Shown here: in pieces, positions 30,305 to 39,557 of the stretch
Layout: every line of letters begins with the position of its first letter
Position numbering within the stretch: the first letter of the stretch is position 1
Origin: Azolla caroliniana
Taxonomy: Eukaryota > Polypodiophyta
NCBI GenBank assembly: GCA_043228905.1
Contig: JBHGNT010000013.1
Span: forward strand, 17,112,001 to 17,176,000
Length of the DNA stretch: 64,000 nucleotides
Reading direction: 5' to 3'
Translations under genes and position numbers: made by a program
The notes under the pieces: model-generated
What the model saw: the letters and a program-made list of their open reading frames with translations, nothing else
The model's database searches: none
Told to the model about the DNA's origin: nothing

Positions 30305-31069
30305 CACCTTCGTCTCCATGCGCGCCGCCGTGATGTACGGTTCTCCGAGTATCACCTGATGCGAGGACGTCTCCTGCACGAAGAAGTGTTGATCGATCTC
30401 AACATCGCCGATTTTCACTGGTACATTCGGGCAGGCTCCGTGTAGCTCCTCCGTGGCGCGCGTTGTTGCCCGTATCTTCCACCCGTGCTTGGTGTTGATC
30501 GGCCACTTTCCCTTGCTGTAGAAGTCCATGGACATCACGTTGATCTCCGAACCATGGTCTACCAACGCCACCACCGGCTCCTAGACGTCCCCAATCCGAA
30601 CAGGGGTTTCCGTAGTGGCCCTAGCCCAATGTAGCCTCGAGTAGTGGCTTTCCGCCAACTCGTCCTCCAGGGCCATGTCTTCAAGGTGCGTCGTTCGCAC
30701 CACCACCAGCTTCTCTGGCTCCGACTCCGTCGAAAGCCTTTTCCGCTTCACCAAGTCTATGATGGAGTCGTGGAACTCCTTCTTGGCGATACCAAGCACT
30801 TCCCTCAGCGACAGTTCCACTTTGCTGTCGAGGATCCGTTCCTCCAGGACCTTTCATAGGTCTGTGGTCCTTTCGATCTCTGTGCTCAACCCATAACCGG
30901 CCTTCTTAGCCTTGTCTGGTGCGCCGGATGCACTGACATCATTCTTGTTCGGCCCGAACCGGGTCTCATACCATTGTGAGGGTCTAGCCCCCCCGGTCTT
31001 TCCCATGCGCTTGTCTTCCACTAGAACCTCGTAGTTCTGGCACGTAGCTTCCATGAAGCCCATCTTCTC
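30305..31069 (-). pseudogene. G1 protease region
   Basis: A minus-strand frame at 30302-30574 reads MVALVDHGSEINVMSMDFY, a retropepsin-like fold with DHGS at the active site. LGEPYITAARMETKV follows, aligning with G0 at 4710-4990. 30581-31069 holds the segment between Gag and protease with frame changes. C2 inserted at 31070. Confidence 0.75.
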
Positions 31070-31673
31070 TGATGGAAAATCAATCGACACTTTCCAAACT
31101 TCACCTCTCGGCCACAACCAAGGAAACACACGAATCGTTGTTGCAGAAAATGGGAAATGCGAGAAATAGAGTGGACACACTATTTAACGTGGAAAACCCT
31201 GTACGGGAAAAACCACGGGAGTACAAGACTCCAAACCAAAACTATGCACAGAGAAATATACAATGGCGAGCTGCAAGGCGACGACCTTGAGCTCGTTGTC
31301 TTCGCCACAGGCGGCGGAAATACACAGAGGCGTCGACCTCTTCCTCTCTCACGCTCTATCTCTCTCGCGGCTGCTCTCTCTTCACTCCTCTTGAGTGGAA
31401 AAACAGAAAAATGATAAGCAACATCAAAACTGTTTGCCCTAAGTCATATTTATACACATATGACTTTGGGGCTATTTACAACTATAGCCTCAAGGGCCCT
31501 TGGCAAACATATTCACAGATATGTCCCCGCATCCGGATCTCGCTCCGGGTACATTCGTCATCCGGCTCCGAAGCCGGGGTCTTCATCATCCGGTTCCGAA
31601 ACCGAAACCGGGCTTGTCGGCATTCGTCTCCGATATCCGACCATCCCATCCGAAAGGGACAGTAATCCCAACA
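31070..31673 (-). repeat. C2 3' LTR
   Basis: On the plus strand it runs from TGATGGAAAATC to AGTAATCCCAACA; read on the minus strand it begins TGTTGGGATTAC. The TATA box is on the minus strand at 31447-31454. The CGTGG...CCACG hairpin is at 31188-31217. Confidence 0.97.
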
Positions 31674-31683
31674 AACTCCCCCT

Positions 31684-34600
31684 TCACTTCGGCATGGGAT
31701 GTCTCTCCAATCCGATCCTCTTCCGGCATGCTTCCAGCTTGTCGGGTGTGAGCACCTTGGTCAGCATATCCGACCCGTTCTCGTCCGTGTGGACCTTCGT
31801 CAGCACGAACTCCTTGTCTTCTATCCTTTCCCGGATCCAGTGATATCTTCGCTGGATGTGCTTCGTCCGGGAGTGATAGGCCGCGTTCTTCGCAAGGTGG
31901 ATTGCACTCTGACTGTCGCAGTAGAGTCGGTACTCCTCCTGTCGGATACCGAGCTCTCTAATGAAGTCCTTCATCCATATTATTTCCTTTCCGGCTTCAA
32001 CAGCCGCCATGTACTCCGCCTCCGTGGTTGACAACGCAACCGTCTTCTGCAGCCTCGACTGCCATGAAACAGCTCCCCCTGCATACGTCATCACATACCC
32101 TGATGTGGACCGGCTGGTATCTGCATCAGCCGACATATCCGAATCGGTGAAGCCGTCGAGTTCGGGCTTACTGGAGCCGAATCGGAGGCACACGTTTGTT
32201 GTGCCCTTCAGGTATCGGAGTATCCACTTGGTCGCGTTCCAATGCTCTTTGCCGGGATTGTTCATGTACCGGCTCACCACTCCGACTGCATATCCTATGT
32301 CCGGTCTCGTACACACCATGGCGTACATCAAGCTCCCGACGGCTGAGGCATACGGCACTTTCATCATATCCTCCTTTTCAGCCTTTGTCTTGGGACTTTG
32401 CTTGTTGGACAGCTTGCAGTTTGCCGGGAGGGTCGATCCGACCGGTCTTGCTTCCGACATGTTGAACCGTTTAAGCACCTTTGTCACGTACTTTTCCTGT
32501 GACAGCCACAACTGCTTCTTGCTCCGGTCCCGAATGATGTGCATCCCTAGTATTTGTCTCGCCGGACCCAGGTCCTTCATTGAGAAGGTTCGGTGAAGAG
32601 CCTTCTTCAACATCCGTATCTTGACCTGGTCCCGTCCGACGATCAACATGTCGTCCACGTACAGGAGGAGTATTAGAAAGTCTCCTCCTTCGAACTTCTT
32701 CACAAACACGCAGTGGTCGGACTGCGTTTTGAGATACCCTTCGTCGGTCATGAAGGAGTCGAACTTCCGGTACCATTGCCGGGGAGCCTGCTTCAGTCCG
32801 TAAAGGCTCTTCTTCAACCGGCATACCAGGTGCTCCTTCCCTTTCTTCTCGAATCCTTCCGGTTGCTGCATGTAGATCTCTTCTTCGAGGTCACCGTGAA
32901 GGAATGCCGTCTTCACGTCCATCTGTTCTACCTCGAGGTCCATGCTTGCCGTTATGCTCAGTACCGTCCGGATGGAGGTCATCTTCACTACCGGGGCAAA
33001 TATCTCGTCGAAGTCGACGCCCTTCTTCTGCTGAAACCCCTTCACCACGATCCTGGCTTTGTATCTCGGGGGGTTTCCGGCATCTCCCGGTTTCAGCTTG
33101 AACACCCACTTGTTTCGAAGTGCCCGCTTTCCTTTCGGCAACTCCACAAGTTCATATGTGTGGTTCTCATGCAGGGAATCCATCTCGTCCTGCATGGCAC
33201 TCAACCACCTGCAGCTCTGGGTGTCATGCTTTGCTTCTTCAAAGCTCTCCGGCTCCCCTTCGTCGGTTAGCAGCACGTGCTCTGGTTCCGGAAATCTCCG
33301 GGGGGGCCTTCTCTCTCTTAGAGGATATCTCCGTTCCGGAGCTTCGGTAACCGGTTCTTCCGATTCTTCTTCATCCGAATCCATTTCGGGATCGGGGCCG
33401 GTTCCGGTATCATTTTCATCTTCCTCGGCCGGTTCTGTTTCTTCACCGTCTTCGGCCGGATCCTCGAGTGCTAACCAGTCCCTTGCCGGTCGGGACTGCT
33501 CCTCGTAGAGTTGATCCTCACCGGTCGACTTGGAGCTCTTCATCTTCTTCTCCGACTCCCAGTCGGTGAGTGTCTTGTTCTCCATGAAGATGATATCACG
33601 ACTCCGGAATATCTTCTTGTCGACCGGGTCCCATACTCGGTAGCCGAACTCGTCATCGCCGTAACCGAGGAATATGCATGGCCGGGTCTTTGGATCTAGC
33701 TTTCCTCTCCGGTCCTTTGCCACATGCACGTATGCGAGACACCCGAACACCTTCAGATGCCGGTAGGATACTTCCCTACCGGTCCACACTCTCTGCGACG
33801 TGTCTCCGTCCAAAGGTACTGAGGGTGATCTGTTTATCACGTATGTCGCCGTCGACATCGCCTCAGCCCAAAACCCCTTGGGTAATTCCGCATGCGCCAG
33901 CATACTCCGGACCCTCTCCATTATGGTCTGATTCATCCTCTCGGCCAGCCCGTTCAGTTCCGGCGTCTTCGGCACAGTAAACTCGAGCCGGATTCCCTTC
34001 GAGCGACAGTACTCCGCGAACTGCCCCCGGTATTCCCCTCCGTTATCCGCTCGTATCGCTTTCAGCTTCTTGCCGGATTCTCTTTCCACTCTCGCGTGGA
34101 GTTCTTTGAAGACGGACAACACTTGGTCCTTTGTCTTCAACGATGCCGTCCACAGCTTCCGGCTGTGATCATCAATGAATGTTACGAAGTACTGGGCTCC
34201 GCCATGTGACTTCGTTTCTACCTGACACACATCAGTGTGTACCAACTCCAATGGTACACTACGTCTCGTCGGTGGCCTTGAGTGGAAGGAGGCTCGGTTC
34301 TGCTTACCGGCCAGGCAATCGGTGCACTTCTCCAGGTGCACGTGCTTCACTGGAATAAGGTTGTCTTCTGCAAGCCTCTTCATCCCCTTCTCACTCATGT
34401 GGCACAGTCTCTTGTGCCACAGCTCACCGGCAGTGTCGGCTGCCACGTTCAACTCCTCTGGACACAACCGGGCATTCATCAGGTACAGTGTGTTGACCTT
34501 CCGGGCCCGAGCCACTATCAGGCTCCCCTTGCTGAACTTCATTACGCCGTTCCGGATGCTACCTGTGTAGCCTTCATCGTCTAGCCTCCCGGCCGAAATC

Positions 34601-35757
34601 AGGTTCAATCGAACCTCCGGAACGTGTCGGACATCCTTCAGCAGCATTTTGCATCCGGTCGGGGTTGTCAACCACACGTCTCCTATGCCGGCAATCCGGC
34701 ACGTACCTTCATTTCCCATCCGAACACAGCCATGTTCACCGGCTGTGTAGGATGAGAAGTATCTTCTCTCCGGGGTCAGGTGGAACGATGCTCCGGAATC
34801 GACCACCCAGGTCGTCTCATCGCCGGCAATGTTTAGTTCACCTTCTTCGGTGATGAGCATGATCTCCTCTTCACTTGCCGCGAGTGCCGTCGTTCCTTTC
34901 CGGTCCTGCCCTCGCCGATCCGAACCATTCCGGTCCGTGGCTCCCCGGTAAGCCCCGTTTCGTTCCGAAGACTTCTTCGAGTCGGTGTCGTCGGCTCCGT
35001 TGTCTTTTCGGTAATGCCGACAATTCTTTCGGAAGTGCCCCGGATTCCCACAGTGGAAGCATGTGGGCCTTCCTCTTGACTGCAACCGGGTCCCCGACTT
35101 CTCCCGTCTTTGCGGACTCCGGTTCCGTTGTCTTCCCCGATCCGATTCGGTAAACAACATCTTCGGATCGGAGGCCGGTTCTTTATCTCTCCGATGCGCT
35201 TCTTCGTTCAAAATACTTGTCTTTACCGTTTGTAGGGACAAGTTATCTTCGGTGCAGGAGGTGCTGAGAGTCACCACCAAGTTCTCCCAGCTTTCCGGCA
35301 ATGTACACATCAGGATGATGGCTTGCATTGCATCCTCCAACGGGAACTTGATCGCCGCAAGCTGGTTCACGAATCCCATGAACGTGCTTACGTGTTCCAC
35401 CATACTCTCGCCGTCCCGGTACTTGAGGTTCACTATCTTCCTCATTAGGGAGGTCCGGTTCAACGCATTCTTCCTCTCGTAGAGGCCCGACAGCTTCCGC
35501 CACATCTCATATGCGTTGGTGTCGTTCGCCACATGTTGTAGAACGCTCACGTCGACATATTGCCGAATGGTTGCAACGGCTTTCCGGTTCAGAAGCCTCC
35601 ATTCCGACTCAAGTACCCCCTTCGGTATTTCCGACCTGTCAATCGGTTCGTACAGGTCCCGAACAATCAGAAGATCCTCCATCTTGATCTTCCAGTCGGC
35701 GTAATTCTGTGCATTCAGCACCATCATCCCCGGCTGCCCGCTGCCGCCGCCTTCCAT
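31684..35757 (-). CDS. C2 copia Gag-Pol polyprotein
   Basis: A 1357-residue frame starts at the first ATG downstream of the primer-binding site (MEGGGSGQPG), which I prefer to an upstream in-frame ATG inside the LTR. It holds copia Gag (about 10-220), a CCHC knuckle CFHCGNPGHFRKNC at 233, and protease with VVDSGAS (D320). Integrase has an HHCC region and catalytic D509, D571 and E606 (D-x34-E). RT has YVDD at 1033-1036, and RNase H is at the C-terminus with DSQSAIHLAKN. All catalytic residues are intact. The order protease-integrase-RT-RNase H is diagnostic of copia, and the wording is close to Tnt1. Probably expressed and mobile at least recently. Confidence 0.97.
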   Translation of the reverse strand: MEGGGSGQPGMMVLNAQNYADWKIKMEDLLIVRDLYEPIDRSEIPKGVLESEWRLLNRKAVATIRQYVDVSVLQHVANDTNAYEMWRKLSGLYERKNALNRTSLMRKIVNLKYRDGESMVEHVSTFMGFVNQLAAIKFPLEDAMQAIILMCTLPESWENLVVTLSTSCTEDNLSLQTVKTSILNEEAHRRDKEPASDPKMLFTESDRGRQRNRSPQRREKSGTRLQSRGRPTCFHCGNPGHFRKNCRHYRKDNGADDTDSKKSSERNGAYRGATDRNGSDRRGQDRKGTTALAASEEEIMLITEEGELNIAGDETTWVVDSGASFHLTPERRYFSSYTAGEHGCVRMGNEGTCRIAGIGDVWLTTPTGCKMLLKDVRHVPEVRLNLISAGRLDDEGYTGSIRNGVMKFSKGSLIVARARKVNTLYLMNARLCPEELNVAADTAGELWHKRLCHMSEKGMKRLAEDNLIPVKHVHLEKCTDCLAGKQNRASFHSRPPTRRSVPLELVHTDVCQVETKSHGGAQYFVTFIDDHSRKLWTASLKTKDQVLSVFKELHARVERESGKKLKAIRADNGGEYRGQFAEYCRSKGIRLEFTVPKTPELNGLAERMNQTIMERVRSMLAHAELPKGFWAEAMSTATYVINRSPSVPLDGDTSQRVWTGREVSYRHLKVFGCLAYVHVAKDRRGKLDPKTRPCIFLGYGDDEFGYRVWDPVDKKIFRSRDIIFMENKTLTDWESEKKMKSSKSTGEDQLYEEQSRPARDWLALEDPAEDGEETEPAEEDENDTGTGPDPEMDSDEEESEEPVTEAPERRYPLRERRPPRRFPEPEHVLLTDEGEPESFEEAKHDTQSCRWLSAMQDEMDSLHENHTYELVELPKGKRALRNKWVFKLKPGDAGNPPRYKARIVVKGFQQKKGVDFDEIFAPVVKMTSIRTVLSITASMDLEVEQMDVKTAFLHGDLEEEIYMQQPEGFEKKGKEHLVCRLKKSLYGLKQAPRQWYRKFDSFMTDEGYLKTQSDHCVFVKKFEGGDFLILLLYVDDMLIVGRDQVKIRMLKKALHRTFSMKDLGPARQILGMHIIRDRSKKQLWLSQEKYVTKVLKRFNMSEARPVGSTLPANCKLSNKQSPKTKAEKEDMMKVPYASAVGSLMYAMVCTRPDIGYAVGVVSRYMNNPGKEHWNATKWILRYLKGTTNVCLRFGSSKPELDGFTDSDMSADADTSRSTSGYVMTYAGGAVSWQSRLQKTVALSTTEAEYMAAVEAGKEIIWMKDFIRELGIRQEEYRLYCDSQSAIHLAKNAAYHSRTKHIQRRYHWIRERIEDKEFVLTKVHTDENGSDMLTKVLTPDKLEACRKRIGLERHPMPK

Positions 35758-35772
35758 TTTCTGCAGCAGCCC

Positions 35773-35784
35773 GCTCTGATACCA
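35773..35784 (-). other. C2 primer-binding site
   Basis: TGGTATCAGAGC on the minus strand, 3 nt inside the 5' LTR end, is the common plant copia site complementary to the initiator methionine tRNA. Confidence 0.9.
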
Positions 35785-35787
35785 AAT

Positions 35788-36391
35788 TGATGGAAAATCA
35801 ATCGACACTTTCCAAACTTCACCTCTCGGCCACAACCAAGGAAACACACAAATCGTTGTTGCAGAAAATGGGAAATGCAAGAAATAGAGTGGACACACTA
35901 TTTAACGTGGAAACCCCTGTACGGGAAAAACCACGGGAGTACAAGACTCCAAACCAAAACTATGCACAGAGAAATATACAATGGCGAGCTGCAAGGCGAC
36001 GACCTTGAGCTCGCTGTCTTCGCCATAGGCGGCGGAAATACACAGAGGCGTCGACCTCTTCCTCTCTCACGCTCTATCTCTCTCGCGGCTGCTCTCTCTT
36101 CACTCCTCTTGAGTGGAAAAACAGAAAAATGATAAGCAACATCAAAACTGTTTGCCCTAAGTCATATTTATACACATATGACTTTGGGGCTATTTACAAC
36201 TATAGCCTCAAGGGCCCTTGGCAAACATATTCACAGATATGTCCCCGCATCCGGATCTCGCTCCGGGTACATTCGTCATCCGGCTCCGAAGCCGGGGTCT
36301 TCATCATCCGGTTCCGAAACCGAAACCGGGCTTGTCGGCATTCGTCTCCGATATCCGACCATTCCATCCGAAAGGGACAGTAATCCCAACA
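35788..36391 (-). repeat. C2 5' LTR
   Basis: It is the same length as the 3' LTR (604 bp) with about six substitutions. The TATA box is on the minus strand at 36165-36172. The target duplication TTCTC follows at 36392. Confidence 0.97.
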
Positions 36392-37651
36392 TTCTCTTCG
36401 ACCGGGTCACTCCACCCGGTTACCTCCCGGACCCGTCTTTCCGCGCGGTCCGCTTCCTATTTCCTTATCCGTACGCCGGCTAGGCCTTCTAGCATCAACG
36501 GCCAGAACCCGGAGTCCTTCGTTTTCCAGACTTCATCACTCCCGACCCGGATTCCCGCCGACGCCGAGTAGTGGGTGGTTTCCGCGTGGCGAGCCCCCGC
36601 TTCCTCCATCAACCGTTTCATCCCCCCTCGTCCGATGTTCAGATCCAGGGCCCTCCAGGTTTCGCTAGCGTGTACCCGCCCGTTCCACAGGTACACCACG
36701 TTGGCCCTTATCGCTTCGGTGAAGTCCCCGCAGTCCTTTCAGGCATGGCCGATCACGTCGCACCACAAGCACTGATGCCCAGCCGGAGGCCTTCGGTCAC
36801 GGGCTTGTTCGTCGTCGTCCCTCCCTGCCTGTGCAATCTGGAGGTCCCTCACCATCTGAGTCAGCACCTCCAGAGCCGCTCCTCCGGACGGGCCTTTGAC
36901 CACGCTGGTCGAAGTCAAGCCGGTCTCGAGCCAGTCTTGGGTCTCCTCCCTTCGCGCCGGTGGGGGTACCTCGAGCTTCCTTGCCGCAACAAAGCCCGCC
37001 CCCGATGAGCCTTTATCAACCCACTCATGTCGTTTGTCGAAACGGCCGCAGACTCTCTTCACCACGGACCAGTCGGCCGTTAGCTCGTCATCGATCTCCA
37101 GCAAGAGGCCCACTTGCTCCCAGTCCCACACGTCCACGAATTTAACAAATAATAGGACACGACTTGTGTCCAGTACAGTCCGATCCAGCATCGAAAGACG
37201 CACGAAGCGTTCTTCAAACTCTCGGAGGAGCACCGACGCTTTTCTCCCCTTTTTGGGGGTCTCCACCCATTCCATGAAGCCTCGCTTCGATAGTCGAAGC
37301 GCGTCATCAAGCCCGTATTTCTCAAGAAGCCGACCTTCAAACTCTTCCCAGGTTCGGTTGTCAGCCCGTACCTCGAGCACCTCCGCATGGATGCCCGGCA
37401 TCGCCACCTGAGGGAATCCGGCCAGTCGCCTGTCTTCCGAAATGTCCCTCATCACCATTTCGGCTCGATAGGCCTCCAAGTAGCTCATGGCGTCCTTTCC
37501 ACCGAACCGGCCTATCGTGCCGACGATTGCTTCAATAGCCCTATCGAGAGCGCTTGTGCCTTCACGTGCACTCACTAATCGATCTACACATGAAGTCATG
37601 GCTTCTGCAAGCTTCGTTCCCCTCATCTTTTCTATTCCTCTACCGCCTATT
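36392..37651 (-). pseudogene. G1 gag
   Basis: A minus-strand frame of 295 residues (37626-36739) starts MRGTKLAEAMTSCVDRLVSA. It encodes a gypsy Gag with MSYLEAYRAEMVMRDISEDR, FEGRLLEKYGLDD and FDKRHEW. It ends with the start of a zinc knuckle, CLWCDVIGHA, after which the frame is lost (36392-36738). It aligns with G0 gag at 3330-4450. The C2 insertion separates it from protease. Confidence 0.85.
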
Positions 37652-37667
37652 CACGTCGAGTTCACCA
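37652..37667 (-). other. G1 primer-binding site
   Basis: TGGTGAACTCGACGTG on the minus strand starts 4 nt inside the 5' LTR end. It would pair with a tRNA ending CACGUCGAGUUCACCA. It differs from the sites of G3 and C2. Confidence 0.6.
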
Positions 37668-37671
37668 GATA

Positions 37672-38346
37672 TGTCGCGTGGTTACGCGCGTGCGTATAGA
37701 ACAAGACGGGACTACGGGTTTCTTGGACCGAGGAATAACCGATCAGGAGTGGGAGCAATAAAGACAACGGTTGTGCTTCCACACACACACACAGATACAC
37801 AGAAACTGCAACCGAATGAAACAACGGAAACGAGATGAATGCGTATATGTATATATATATTCTGATGAAAAAGGGGTTACAACCGGCAGGCTGGTGAGCG
37901 ACAAATCTCCTACGCCTACACACACGCACACAGAAGAGCGAGATGGAGACTCTGCAGGAATCACTCGGGCGTTCCGCGGAGCAGAGTCAGCCTCCCGAAA
38001 ACCTGCACAGAGCAAAATACAGAGAAATACGGAGGAGAGGAGCTCGGTCCCAGTCTGACAGCACTTCGTCCTTGACAAAAGTGATCCCCTTTACGATTCC
38101 TCTCCCTCTCTTTTATAGCCCAAGTAGGGAGGCCGTTACAACTTGTTACATCATCTTTATTCTCTGTCCTTTCGGACAGAGATATGCCTCGATTTCCAAC
38201 CTATCAAATACGTGCGACCTAGGATATTCACATCAGCCGACTTGTACCTAAATATGTACATTACAACAAAACTTGTGCCCGCGTGTAAGGGCCGGTTCGC
38301 GCACATCATTCTCCGATTCCGCCTAGGGACGGTTTTCTCCACAACA
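37672..38346 (-). repeat. G1 5' LTR
   Basis: It begins TGTCGCGTGG on the plus strand and ends CTCCACAACA. It matches the 3' LTR at 5799-6475. ACGT follows at 38347-38350. Confidence 0.9.
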
Positions 38347-38349
38347 ACG

Positions 38350-38649
38350 TGTTACCCGTAAGAATATACGGGGAGGCATAATGGGTGGAACATGATAATG
38401 TGGTTGGTGTGTATATGTAATGTGTATGAGTGTGTGAGGATGAGTATGTGTACAACAGTGAGAGAGTGGGTCAGTAATGTAACTCCCTGCTTCTCTAGTT
38501 CTTTTGTAACGGTTACCTCATGTACTATATAAACCCCTTATGGGGCATGTAATGAACATAGCTTTTTTCCATCTCATTTTGGTGTTTCTTTATTTGTTTT
38601 TCTTTATGTTGATGGGTGGGGGGCTTCATCCCCCAACCATCAACATACT
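38350..38649 (+). repeat. S1: short solo LTR in G0
   Basis: It runs from TGTTACCCGTAAG to CCATCAACA, about 300 bp. It is a shortened relative of the G6 LTR (45468-46173), sharing 'gtaatgtaactccct', 'gtactatataaacccc' with its TATA box, and the 'catcaaca' end. It interrupts the RT of G0. The flanks 'taacg' (5793-5797) and 'tactg' (38650-38654) could be a decayed target duplication. G1 later inserted exactly at its left edge. Confidence 0.75.
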
Positions 38650-38654
38650 GCATG

Positions 38655-38705
38655 TACCGTGGAATCTCAAACCAATTCCAGTACCGAGGGCCTACATCCC
38701 GTGTA
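38655..38705 (+). pseudogene. G0 RT, second fragment
   Basis: CATGTACCGTGGAATCTCAA and what follows encode the HVPWNLKPIPVPRA stretch of RT. It continues the G0 reading broken at 5798 and matches G1 RT at 14760-14815. Homology ends at about 38700. Confidence 0.75.
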
Positions 38706-39045
38706 GCGGGCATAGGGGTGGTATGGCAATGTATGAAGCTCTGGATCTTCCGGTAGGGCTAGGAAAGGGTTGAGCTCCGGTTGTGGTGAGACTTCTGGAG
38801 GACTTGGAGGGGTAGCAAGGTTAGGACCGATCTGCGACTGTGTGTCCGGGATCACTGGGGGCGAATATTGCGATTCCGGGGATGAGTGTTGTGTGAGCAC
38901 AGAATCAGTCATGTCCTTGACAGGCTCTGTGTGGCGGGGCGGCGGCCGAGAGCGAGTAACTATGTTTGGCGTCGTAATGGCGAATGGGATGACCACCAAC
39001 GTGAGTTCGCTGTGCTGCAGAGCGTGAACCGGGCGTGCCAAATTG
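38706..39045 (-). pseudogene. G7 leader and start of gag
   Basis: A minus-strand open stretch rich in proline and serine (TQHSSPESQYSPPVIPDTQ) follows a primer-binding site TGGCACGCCC at 39031-39040. It looks like the 5' end of a gypsy gag but is cut off at about 38706 by G0 sequence, so the family is uncertain. Confidence 0.5.
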
Positions 39046-39557
39046 TGTTGTCTTCCTTCCTGGAGGCGACATCTTCAATTTCCTAGCCAAAATCGAACCA
39101 AAGAGTTGTGGTACATGGTGGTCAAGGCGATACCAGAAAACAAGATTTCAAATACGTTACGTAAGGGAGGTCTCTTGCTAGAGAGTGTTTCACCACTTCA
39201 ATTTCATAACAGACAGCAATCACATAACACCAACACAACAAATAGACCCAAAACTATATGTATTACGAGTAGGTAATGAATACAGTTACACGGCTCATGG
39301 TCGGAATTAACAGCGAAGTGATAGTATGACCTAGACCCTTTGAATCCCGTAATCATGGGTTATAGTTCCCTTCTTCCCTTTGCTCTCGCCCCCCTTGTCT
39401 CGTTCTCCTGTTCTTCTTTTTATAGCTTTTCCCTTCCTCTTTGCTTCGGCACGCTTTGCTTCTTCCCATTCTTGGCTGCGAATTATGCGGTTGTCTTCGT
39501 TCATTATGGTTGTTCGTAATTACAGTTGTTCACCTACTTGGACCTACTTCCTCTAAC
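39046..39557 (-). repeat. G7 5' LTR
   Basis: On the plus strand it runs from TGTTGTCTTCC to CCTCTAACA, about 512 bp with TG...CA ends. It lies next to the G7 primer-binding site with the usual short gap. No second copy is in the window, so the ends rest on the terminal motifs. Confidence 0.6.

Larger units (their letters stand above)
31070..36391 (-). mobile_element. C2: young intact Tork/Tnt1-like copia element
   Basis: This 5.3-kb element has two 604-bp LTRs differing at about 6 positions and a perfect target duplication TTCTC (31065-31069 and 36392-36396). The primer-binding site TGGTATCAGAGC lies at 35773-35784 (minus), and a polypurine tract AAGGGGGAG sits beside the 3' LTR. It has a full-length gag-pol frame. 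All parts needed for autonomous movement are present. It sits in G1 between gag and protease. Confidence 0.97.
5799..38346 (-). mobile_element. G1: gypsy LTR retrotransposon, split by nested insertions
   Basis: The minus-strand element is bounded by LTRs at 5799-6475 (3') and 37672-38346 (5'). Its coding order, read from right to left, is gag, protease, RT, RNase H, integrase, which is typical of Ty3/gypsy. A 4-bp duplication ACGT flanks it (5795-5798 and 38347-38350). The LTRs differ at about 45 of 676 positions, so it is older than everything nested in it. C1, G2 (with G3), S2 and C2 interrupt it. Its own DNA is the segments 5799-7336, 12814-15452, 29457-29659, 30305-31069 and 36392-38346, giving about 6.5 kb when joined. 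The pol frames contain stops, so it is defective. Confidence 0.9.

Noticed and set aside
32196-34584. Plus-strand frames opposite C2 gag-pol
   Set aside because: They are the complement of a confirmed 1357-codon copia polyprotein and carry no domain of their own.
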